A stretch of 64,000 nt of DNA from Neoarius graeffei (lineage: Eukaryota; Chordata; Actinopteri; Siluriformes; Ariidae), in contig NC_083579.1 in the NCBI RefSeq assembly GCF_027579695.1, forward strand, positions 73,777,871 through 73,841,870, read 5' to 3'. The translations under genes and the position numbers were made by a program. The notes under the pieces are model-generated. The model made no database searches, was not told the DNA's origin, and worked only from the letters and a program-made list of their open reading frames with translations. Shown in pieces: positions 55,258 to 64,000 of the stretch. Position 1 is the stretch's first letter, and each line of letters starts with the position of its first letter.

Positions 55258-56516
55258 CGTATGTAAGGCAAGGCAAGGCAAGTTTATTTATATAGCACAT
55301 TTCATACACAATGGCAGTTCAATGTGCTTTACAGAAGTAAAAACAAAAACAGTAAACAATAGAGAAATAAAATTACATAAAATAATTTTATCTTTATTCT
55401 AAAATAATTAATTAAAAGAATTAAAAGAATTAAAAGAAAATAATAAGAATTAAACAAAAGTAGAAATAAAATATTAAAATGCCAAAAAGAAAAAGGAGAA
55501 AAAGAAAGAGAAAGGGAAAAAAAACTAGCAGAATAAAATAGAATAAAGTTAAAGTAAATTTAAAACATGCAGAGAAAGTAAAGATTATAAAAAATGTAAA
55601 AATATTAATTATTTAACAGAAAGCATCTGAAAACAGCTTGGTCTTTAACCTAGATTTGAAGCTGCCAACAGCAGGAGCATTTTTAATGTCCTCTGGCAGT
55701 TGGTTCCATAGCTGTACTGCATAGTAGCTAAAAGCTGCTTCACCACACTTTGTTTTAACAACTGGTTTTAATAATAAATTTTTCTGTTGCGATCTGGTAG
55801 ATCTGATTGGGTTAGGCCGCTGCAACATATCAGAGAGGTAATTGGGCCCTGTACCATTTAGAGATTTGTACACCAGCAGCAATGCTTTAAAGTCAATTCT
55901 GTAGCTTACTGGAAGCCAGTGAAGGGACCTTAGAATTGGAGTAATGTGCTCTGTTCTTTTTGTTCGCGTGAGAACCCTAGCCGCTGCATTTTGAACCAGC
56001 TGAAGTCGTTTGATGGTCTTTTTTGGCAGGCCTGTGAAAAGGCCATTGCAGTAATCAACCCTACTAGAGATGAAGGCATGTATTAGTTTTTCCAGATCAT
56101 GTTTTGACATAAGTCCTCTTAGTTTGGAAATGTTTTTTAGGTGATAAAATGCCGTTTTAGTGATTGCTTTCATGTGACTGTCAAAGTTTAGCTCGCTGTC
56201 AATGAAAACACCAAGATTTTTAACCATTTCTTTAGTTTTAATCCCTTTTGTGTCAAGAATAGTGGTAATCCTGAGTCTTTCATCTTTTTTTCCAAATAGA
56301 ATTACTTCTGTTTTATCTGTGTTCAGCTGAAGAAAATTTTGTGACATCCAGCTATTGATTTGATCGATACACTGGTAGAGACATTCAAGGGGGGCATAAT
56401 CATTTGGTGATAGAGCAAAATAAATTTGGGTATCATCTGCATAGCAGTGATACAAAATTGAATTTTTATTGATAATTTGCCCAAGTGGGAGCATATAAGG
56501 AATAACACATGACAGG
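55258..56516 (-). mobile_element. 5'-truncated L2 LINE
   Basis: The 3' UTR ends in repeated GGCAAGGCAAG at 55266-55281. CCAGAACAT occurs at 55248-55256 and 56517-56525 and is a plausible 9-bp target duplication. Confidence 0.85.
55613..56494 (-). CDS. L2 reverse transcriptase C-terminal half, intact frame
   Basis: 293 residues open to a stop at 55613. Begins MLPLGQIINKN, then HCYADDTQIY (catalytic YADD), LNTDKTEVILFG, VKNLGVFIDSELNF, SRVDYCNGLFTGLP, LQNAAARVLTRTKR (LVQNAAARV motif) and WNQLPEDI at the end, the full order of the L2-type C-terminal reverse transcriptase region. Palm motifs before YADD and the endonuclease are missing because of 5' truncation. No stops or shifts, so the insertion is young. 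No activity expected alone. Confidence 0.88.
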   Translation of the reverse strand: MLPLGQIINKNSILYHCYADDTQIYFALSPNDYAPLECLYQCIDQINSWMSQNFLQLNTDKTEVILFGKKDERLRITTILDTKGIKTKEMVKNLGVFIDSELNFDSHMKAITKTAFYHLKNISKLRGLMSKHDLEKLIHAFISSRVDYCNGLFTGLPKKTIKRLQLVQNAAARVLTRTKRTEHITPILRSLHWLPVSYRIDFKALLLVYKSLNGTGPNYLSDMLQRPNPIRSTRSQQKNLLLKPVVKTKCGEAAFSYYAVQLWNQLPEDIKNAPAVGSFKSRLKTKLFSDAFC

Positions 56517-56525
56517 CCAGAACAT

Positions 56526-57050
56526 GTCGTGTGATACTGGTGTTGATTAATTTCCTAGAACAGCATGGCTCATCTGTCAAAACCACAAAATAGATTATTT
56601 TCCTACAACAGCAAGGAAAGAAGTGTGTTATTACTTTTATACCATAGTGATTTGCCAACAATTAAGATTTTAAATGTATTAATGAACAGCACATCACACT
56701 TTTTAACTGTTTATAGTTACATTTCATGTTATGGAACATCAACGAGACAAGGTGGTTCTTGTTGTCACTTCCATTACATCAGCTATAAACAGTCATTGCC
56801 TCGCTTTTTTTTCTCTCTTGAAGTTAATAAGGCAAAACATGCAGCTTTTTATGTTACAGAGAAACTGGAAAGCACGAACAGCTCTGTGCTGAAGATGCTC
56901 CCATGTGAAAAAATTATCGACAGTTAAAAAAGCAGGGATTTTATCTACAGAGACAGAAGAACTGGAGTAGGATGTCACTCCAGCCCCTTGTTCAGCTGAA
57001 GACATTGCTCTGCCCCAGACTGCTTGGCTGAGGGCGTCGGTTCCCCCTCT
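56526..57050. other. Non-coding, nothing recognised
   Basis: Short random frames only. Confidence 0.4.
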
Positions 57051-57290
57051 GGCTTTGTCCTGGTTGTCGCGACCCCTACTGGACTCGTTGTAGACGTTGC
57101 TCTCCATCTGGCCTCACTGTGGTCATTGCTCCCCCATCTGGACTCACTATTGTCATCACTCCACCCTCTGGCTTTGCAATGGACATCGGGCCCCCTTCTT
57201 GCCTCGTCATGGACATCGCTTCCCCTGCTGTCCTTGCTATGGACATTGTGGCCCTGTCTGGCCTCACAGTGGACACTGCTCTATACCTCA
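57051..57290. repeat. 30-bp minisatellite, about 8 units
   Basis: Units such as GGCCTCACTGTGGTCATTGC.. and GGACTCACTATTGTCATCAC.. repeat every 30 bp with strong divergence; one unit is 29 bp. Because the period is a multiple of three, frames stay open on both strands. I do not call a gene. Confidence 0.8.
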
Positions 57291-58062
57291 TTCTTCGTCA
57301 AGAACAGTACTCCTCCCTCTAGCGCCAGTCGGATCGTTGCTTGGCCCAGGGGTCCAGATCTCCTTGTGTACATGTGCATGGCACCTTAGGGGGTGGAGGA
57401 GTTTAGAAGACTGCCAGAGGGCAACTTAATCCATCATGTGAATTTCTTCTTCTGTGTTCTGACACACTTCCTGTTCTGTTCCACACCTGCTATGTGTTTT
57501 CCCTCTGACTGGTCCCCTGTATAAGCTCTGCATTTCTTCCTCTTTTGGTTGAGCCTTGTTATGTTGTTGTTACCATGTGTAGCTGATGTTTAAGTTTAGT
57601 TTTCCTAGTCTTGCCTTGCCTTGTCTTTGTCCAGCCTTTTTTTTTTTGGTACTTTTTTGGGGTAGTTTCCCTGTCATTACTTGTTTGATGAGTGTCTAAG
57701 ATAAATATTGTCTGCCTTTCCAGACGCCTTCAGGTAAGCTGGTATACTCTTATTTAACCCCAGGTTAGAAATGGTGGTTTTGTGTAGAAATCCATTATTT
57801 TATTTTATTTTTACCAAAACAGTATACTTTAACATAAAAATTATAACAACAGATTTAACAAACATACAAGTTGTAAAATGCAGTTTTCAAGATTATAAAA
57901 ACAATAATTAACTGAGGTCTGAGGATTGATTTCAGTGGGGGGAGTTCGGCTATGTTAAATGCAGTTTATTAAATGCAAATCCCACAATGCCCAAGATTTC
58001 ACTGTTACTTTGCATTTACTCGGAAAACAAAATTCCACTGGAGCATACCAAAGATGTACAAA
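57291..58062. other. Non-coding, possibly an old LTR
   Basis: A CCCCTGTATAAGC box near 57511 and T-rich text downstream could be a retroviral-type promoter region, but no matching pair was found. Confidence 0.3.
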
Positions 58063-58738
58063 TACAACCCCAAATCAGAAGAAGCTGGGACAGTATGTTG
58101 AAATTGAAATTAAAACTGAAAACAATGATTTGTAAATAATATTTGACTTGTATTGCATTTAGAAACACAGCAGGATATTATTTGGTGTTTTATCTCATGG
58201 ATTTTATTTATTTATAAAATAAACACATTTAAATTTTGATTCTTGCAACACATTTTAAAAGAAAGTTGGGACAGTAAAGCATTTACCACTTTGTTACCAT
58301 TCCTTCTCCCAACACTTAAAAGATGTTCAGGGACTGAAGACCCCAAGTGATGAAGTGTTTCAGGTGTTATTTTGTCCCATTCTTCCTGCAAACAGGTCAT
58401 TAGGTGTGTAATAGTACGGGGTCGTCACTGTCATATTTTTCATTTCAAAATTCTCCACACATCCTCTACTGGGGACAGAGGGGACAGGTACCCTGTTCTT
58501 CCACAGCCACACCTTTTTAATGTGTGCAGAATGTGATTTTGCATTGTCTTGTTGAAATCTCCCTGGAAAAGATGTCGTCTTGAAGGCAGTGTATGTTGCT
58601 GCAAAATCTTAATGTACTTTTCTGCATTAATGCTCCATCACAGAAGTGTAAGTTACCTTTCCCCAAGGGCATTGACACAACCCCATACCATGACAGACCC
58701 TGGCTTTTGGACTTGTTCCTGGTAACAGTCTGGTAAAG

Positions 58739-58851
58739 TCCACTTTCACCCAATTTGTGAACTGTCCGACCAGAGAGGGAAGAACAATAGACCTGCTATA
58801 TGCTAATGTTAAAGAGGCTTACAGCTCTTCCCCTCTCCCCCCACTGGGCAG
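58739..58851. repeat. 113-bp near-identical copy of LINE sequence inside transposon E
   Basis: Matches 59362-59474 with one mismatch. Flanked by GTCTGGTAAAGTC at 58728-58740 and 58851-58863. Confidence 0.93.
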
Positions 58852-59189
58852 TCTGGTAAAGTCCTGGTAAAGTCCTTTTCGTCTTTGGTCCGGAGCACAC
58901 GGCATCCATTTCATCAAAAAACCCAAAACAAAACAAAACAACCCTGGAATACTGATTCGTCTGACCATAATACACATTTCCACTGTGTGATGGTCCATCC
59001 CAGACACCATCAACCCCAGAGAAGTTGATGGTGCTTCTGGACACAGTGAACATAAGGCTTCCTTTTTGCACAGTAAAGTTTTAACTGGTATTCGTGGATG
59101 TACCGTAACTCTGTATTGTAGCTTGAGAAAGGTTTGCCAAAGTAACCCCGAGCCCTGTGTGTTGTCGGACTTCGTCCATATTATCTGCC

Positions 59190-60075
59190 CAGGGAGTTTT
59201 CTAATGTTATCATGGTGGCTGTTTATGTTCCCCCCTCTGCAAACCCAAACATTGCTTGTGACACTATTCACTCTGCAATAGCCCAGCTACAGACTCAACA
59301 CCTGAGTGCATTCATTGCTATCTCAGGTGACTTTAGTCATGTTAATTTGGACAAAACACTTTCCACTTTCACCCAATTTGTGAACTGTCCGACCAGAGAG
59401 GGAAGAACAATAGACCTGCTATATGCTAATGTTAAAGAGGCTTACAGCTCTTCCCCTCCCCCCCCACTGGGCAGGTTAGACCACAACCTGATTTACCTCT
59501 CCCCTTGTTATGTGCCTCTGGTGAAGAGACTGCCCACTACATCAAAGATAGTGAGGAGATGGACAGACGAGGCCAACAAGACACTGCAGGGATGCTTCGA
59601 GGTGACAGACTGGCAGACACCGTGTGAGCCCCACGGAGACGACATCGATGGGCTCACAGAGTGCATCACGGGATACATCAACTTCTGTGTGGACACCATT
59701 GTCCTAACTAGGACTGTCAGCTGTTACCCCAACAACAAGCCGTGGGTAACGAAGGATGTCAAAGCCCTCTTAAATGAGAAGAAGAGGGCTTTCAGAGCCG
59801 GCAATAAGGAGGAGGTGCGAGGAGTACAGCGTGAACTGAGAGCAACGATCAGGGAAGCCAAGGAAAAGTACAGGAGGAAGTTGGAGTGGAAACTCCAACA
59901 GAACAACATGAGAGAGGTGTGTAGTGGAATGGAGACCATCACTGGTTACAAGCCAACCAACGGTGAAGGAGTGGATGGCAATGTGGAAAGGGCGAATGAG
60001 CTGAATCTCTACTTCAACAGATTCGATGGCATGACGCCAGCCCACTACCACCACTCTTCTGCGGGATGGCTATAA
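59190..60075 (+). pseudogene. Rex1-like LINE endonuclease end and linker
   Basis: Begins LPREFSNVIMVAVYVPPSAN, then ISGDFSHVNLDKTL (AP-endonuclease GDF motif), RLDHNLIYLSP (catalytic His motif), and a basic linker NNKPWVTKDVKALLNEKKR with a likely coiled coil to about 59930. The frame is open for 287 residues from 59212 and closes at 60073-60075. Typical second half of an AP endonuclease. Confidence 0.78.
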
Positions 60076-60142
60076 CCACACACTTCACATTCTCTCCCCT
60101 CCCCTGCCTCTTCTTGCTCAACCTCATCCCCATTTCAGGACC

Positions 60143-61499
60143 TTGCTCGCGCCTCCTCAACGGACCCCCTGGCTGAGCACCCCCCCAAGAAACACCTTCA
60201 TCCCTCCCCCACCCATCACCTCCACACCAATCATCAGTGAGGAGCAAGTGAGAAGACCGCTGAAGAGACTCCATGCAGGAAAATCAGCAGGCCCGGATGG
60301 TGTTAGCCCCAGGGCCCTGAAGACCTGTGCCCTCCAGCTAAGCAGAGTACTTCAGCATGTCTTCAACATGAGCCTGGGTCTTCAGAGGGTCCCCGTGCTG
60401 TGGAAGATGTCATGCCTCGTCCCTGTACCGAAGAAGCCAGTGACCTCAAAGACTACAGGCCTGTGGCATTGATGTCACACATCATGAAAACCCTTGAGAG
60501 ACTCATCCTGGAGCAGATCCGGCCTATGGTCCAATCACTTCTTGACCCCCTTCAGTTCGCCTACCAGCCCTGTCTTGGAGTAGAGGACGCAATCATCTAC
60601 CTGCTCAACAAAGTCTACGGCCACCTGAACAAGCCAGCCAGCACTGTGAGGATCATGTTTTTTGATTTCTCCAGTGCTTTTGACACCATCCGGCCGGCTC
60701 TGCTGGGTGAGAAGTTGACAGCAATGCAGGTGGATGCCTAACTGGTCTCCTGGATTGTAGATTATTTGACTGGCAGGACTACTGCACGGAGAGCTGCCAC
60801 CTCCAGAAATTTTCTGATGACTTTGCAGTGGTTGGACGTATTACTGGTGGTGATGAGAGTGAGTACAGGACGGTGGTGGACAACTTTGTCATGTGGAGCA
60901 GGAAGAACCACCTACAGCTCAACGTGACGAAGACGAAAGAACTGGTGGTCGATCTGAAGAGAATCAGGGCTCCAGTGAACCCTGTTAACATCCAAGGGGT
61001 CAGTGTGGACGTGGTGGAGGAATATAAGTACCTGGGGGTGTACTTGGATAATAAACTGGACTGGTCCAAAAACGTGGACACTGTTTACAAAAAGGGCCAG
61101 AGCCGTCTCTATTTTCTGAGACAGCTGAGGTCCTTCAACATCTGCCGAATGATGCTGCGGATGTTCTATGAATCTGTGGTGGCCAGTGCCATCCTGTACG
61201 CTGTCGTCTGCTGGGGCAGCGGCTTGAAGGTGAAGGACACTAACAGACTCAATAAGATCATCAGGAAGGCTGGCCATGTTGTAGGCATGGAACTGGACTC
61301 TCTGACAGTGGTGTTGGAGAAGAGGACACTGTCCAAAATAAAAACAATCTTAGACTGTCCTTCCCACCCTCTACATGAGGAGCTGATCAGCCACAGGAGC
61401 ACGTTCAGTAAACGGCTGATTCTTCCACGCTGCACAACTGAGAGACACAGGAAATCATTCCTACCTGTTGCAGTCAAGCTGTACAATGCCACTGTATAA
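60143..61499 (+). pseudogene. Rex1-like LINE reverse transcriptase, frameshift, stop and internal deletion
   Basis: LHAGKSAGPDGVSPRALK (near 60270-60320), KDYRPVALMSHIMKTLE, LGVEDAIIYLL, FDFSSAFDTIRPALL. A frameshift lies near 60440 and a TAA/TAG-type stop near 60739. A deletion near 60780 removes the GAPQG segment and joins directly to FSDDFAVVGR. From 60828 the frame is open to 61499: HLQLNVTKTKELVVDLKR, YKYLGVYLDNKLDWSKN, SVVASAILYAVVCWG and the C-terminus ending YNATV. Confidence 0.8.
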
Positions 61500-61616
61500 C
61501 TGTGGTACACTGTCTTACCATGTATACTGTATCCTTAACTCAGGTGCAATATATGTATATAGGAATCGTTGTATATAAAGTCACTTCATTTTGCTTTTAC
61601 TTAAGTTATTGAACTT

Positions 61617-61994
61617 CTCATCTCATCTCATTATCTCTAGCTGCTTTATCCTGTTCTACAGGGTCGCAGGCAAGCTGGTGCCTATCCCAGCTGACTACGG
61701 GCGAAAGGTGGGGTACACCCTGGACAAGTCGCCAGGTCATCACAGGGCTGACACATAGACACAGACAACTATTCACACTCACATTCACACCTACGGTCAA
61801 TTTAGAGTCACCAGTTAACCTAACTTGCATGTCTTTGGACTGTGGGGGAAACCAGAGCACCCGGAGAAAACCCACGCGGACACGGGGAGAACATGCAAAC
61901 TCCACACAGAAAGGCCCTCGCCGGCCACGGGGCTCGAACCCGGACCTTCTTGCTATGAGGAGACAGCGCTAACCACTACACCACCATGCCGCCC
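61617..61994 (-). mobile_element. tRNA-headed SINE, copy 7, in the LINE 3' UTR
   Basis: GTTATTGAACTT flanks it at 61605-61616 and 61995-62006. Confidence 0.93.
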
Positions 61995-62769
61995 GTTATT
62001 GAACTTATTTAAATGTATTTTATTTTTATTTATTCTTTTTTCAGATGATTTTATCTTCTATTTTTAGACATGTTTACTTCTTCTTTGATTCAGGAGCTTG
62101 GTAGCAAATTTGAATTTCCCTCTGGGGATTAATAAAGTAATTCTGATTCTGATGTGGTTCTATCAGCTATAGATAAATTACGGTTCTTGATGCAATTCCA
62201 TCTGAAGGATCAGAGATCACGGGTGTTCCGCTTAGGCTTGCGCCTTTGCCCTTTATGCACCGAAAGTCCTCTAGATTCCTTGAATCGTTTAATGACATGA
62301 TACACCATAGAAGGTGAAATATCCAAATCCCTTCCTATCTTTCTTTGAGGAACATGGCTTTTAAACATTTTGATAATTTTCTCACATATTCGTTGACAAC
62401 CTGGAGATCCTCAGCTAATCTTTACTCCTCAAATACTAGGCCTTTCCTGGATACTGACTTTGTACCAAATCAGGATTATAATCACTTGTTACAATCACCT
62501 GTTTCAAATCACATCATTATTGAATTGTTTTACCTCATTACTAGCCCTAAATTGCCCGTCACAACTTTTTTTGGAATGTGTTGCAGACCTGAAATGCAGG
62601 AATGGATGTATATTAACAAACAATGAAGTTGGCCAGACAAAACATGAAATATCTCAGGTTCATTCCATCTGCAATGAAAAACAAGTCAAAGTAAATTTAG
62701 AAATCACTGCTTTCTTTTCTTATTTGCATTTTCCATACCGTCCCAACTTTTTTCTGATTTGGGGTTGTA

Positions 62770-63950
62770 AAATAAAATAAAAAGAAGGACTTGACTTAAT
62801 ATGACCTCAATAAACTGAAAGCATGAGCTCAAGGAAAATGCTTAACAATGCAAATTTCTTTTCAGCTGCCTAGATTTCAAGCAAATATGTTGCTTGAAAT
62901 GCAAAAGCAGACTGTCTGGAAATTTCCAAGCTTCCTCAAAACTGTACTATTCTGCCAAAGAGAGGTTTGTTGAATTTCCCTGTATAATGCTAAACGATCA
63001 GTTATTTCAACAATTCTGATATAATAATGAGCTATCTGTGTTGACTATTAAAGAAAGCACCTTTGGTGTTTCTCAGTTTAACCTTATCAAAGTTGGGACC
63101 TAATGTAAAGTTGGTAATAGAGCACGAAAGAACACTGTAAAATGTCACGTGTTAGTGAGTATAAATTCACCTGACAGGCAGTTTATAGTGGAACAAGTCA
63201 TGTAAAGGAAAGTGTTAATCATATTTTACAGGAATTACTTTTATACCGAGCAGATGGGGAAAAAAATCGATTAAACATGCTGGGAAAAGAAAACACAAAT
63301 AAAATCCATGATTTGATGACTCAAGTAAACAGGTCGCAGATCTTGGCAGGGTGATAGACATCCGATCCAGTTAGTGCTGTGTGATAGCTTGTGAAAACAT
63401 TTGCTCAGTCCGGATAAGTGCCTTCAGCAGTGATATATGCTGCTGCTAGGCTACTGTCTATTGCTGAGACATTTGAGCTCATTTGCAGAATGTTCCTGTC
63501 TCTCAGTGAAAAGAAGGTTAAAGGAAAGACATTTAGATCAAGAAGGTAAAAATAATAGAAGTGCAGAAATAACTGTCTGCATGTATATTCTCACTTCAAA
63601 TCAGTCCAAGTCAAAACAGCTTTGGAATCTCAATAGATAGCTGTGACCTTTGGTGATGTAATACACTGAGACACATTTGTTAGACAAACCCTTGTGCACG
63701 GTGCTTATCTTGATGTAATTGGTTCAACCTGATTTCAAGGTCACTCCTGAAAGAAAAGAAACAGAGAAACAATTAGGACAAAGTAACTAGGAATAATAAT
63801 AATAATAATAATAATATTAATAATAATAAAGTGTGTGTTTGCACGTGCACGTGTGTGTTTTAGAGAGGCCATTAGACACACTGTGGAAAGTGTAGAGAGT
63901 TAATTGTGCAGTGGAGACACATTAGCACTTCAGTGTTTTAAACACCATCT

Positions 63951-64000
<50 letters not shown>
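62770..64000. other. Non-coding right end with simple repeats
   Basis: No gene. An (AAT)n tract at about 63797-63830 and (TC)n(AC)n from 63952 to the edge. Confidence 0.5.
63952..64000. repeat. (TC)n(AC)n microsatellite at the window edge
   Basis: Compound dinucleotide run, continues beyond the window. Confidence 0.95.

Larger units (their letters stand above)
59160..62150 (+). mobile_element. Rex1/CR1-like LINE, 5'-truncated, containing a SINE
   Basis: Endonuclease C-terminus, linker and reverse transcriptase on the + strand, then a 3' UTR with a SINE at 61617-61994, ending GGGGATTAATAAAG..ATTCTGATTCTGA. 5' end lost. Confidence 0.8.
58065..62767 (-). mobile_element. Tc1-like transposon E, split by a Rex1-like LINE
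   Basis: Ends CAACCCCAAATCAG and CTGATTTGGGGTTG, TA at 58063-58064 and 62768-62769. Its own parts are 58065-59159 and 62152-62767; joining them restores the GAGCCC-TGTGGTT order seen in copy F. Transposase remnants lie on the - strand (MTCLQEEWDKITPETLHHLG near 58340-58400; helix-turn-helix part near 62200-62350). Confidence 0.85.

Noticed and set aside
57024-57389. Protein-coding gene of 121 codons
   Set aside because: The open frame is a by-product of a 30-bp tandem repeat and is open on the other strand too; no splice sites or conserved domain.

Overview
This 64 kb window is vertebrate, almost certainly teleost fish. It holds two spliced potassium-channel genes with vertebrate exon structure. 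The rest is dense fish-type repeats: Tc1-like transposons, hAT elements, a THAP/TTAA (Kolobok-like) relic, RTE, L2 and Rex1-like LINEs, Penelope-like ends, Gmr1-type LTR retrotransposons and seven copies of a tRNA-headed SINE. The tandem kcnk16/kcnk17 order matches the TALK channel cluster of other vertebrates. The exact species cannot be read from the sequence.

Layout. 1-2743: 3' half of a Gmr1-type LTR retrotransposon, + strand. 3293-8223: a second, complete copy on the - strand, with 311-bp LTRs, a CATAC target duplication and a tRNA-Phe primer site. 8.3-10.5 kb: LINE and Tc1-like relics. 11.0-15.85 kb: a nest of transposons inside transposons. 17.0-21.4 kb: a SINE and an RTE LINE whose middle is replaced by an inverted Rex1-like piece. 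21.8-23.2 kb: the THAP/TTAA relic. 24.4-26.0 and 27.7-29.85 kb: two Tc1-like elements, the second carrying a solo LTR.

31.46-47.41 kb (-): kcnk17-like gene. Its last four exons lie within 1.2 kb (31463-32635) and its first exon is 14.5 kb away. The giant first intron holds a Penelope-derived palindrome, a 3'-truncated Gmr1 element, three Tc1-like or L2 relics and four SINEs. 50.10-54.33 kb (-): kcnk16, five exons, predicted 309 aa. kcnk17 lies 2.7 kb downstream in the same orientation, and internal exon lengths (115, 167, 169 bp) are identical in the two genes. 55.26-56.52 kb: 5'-truncated L2. 57.05-57.29 kb: 30-bp minisatellite. 58.07-62.77 kb: Tc1-like element split by a Rex1-like LINE that itself contains a SINE. 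The last 1.2 kb holds simple repeats only.

The two channel genes are the only host genes I can support. Both encode four-transmembrane, two-pore (K2P) background K+ channel subunits that work as dimers in the plasma membrane. Everything else recognisable is mobile DNA. The most distinctive biology is (a) the Gmr1-type elements, with integrase ahead of reverse transcriptase and a SCAN-like capsid; (b) a kcnk17 product with glycine where other TALK/TASK-2 channels have the basic pH-sensor residue; (c) a GC-AG intron in kcnk16; and (d) several clean nested-insertion and templated-duplication events. I found no CRISPR arrays, operons, rRNA or convincing tRNA genes.
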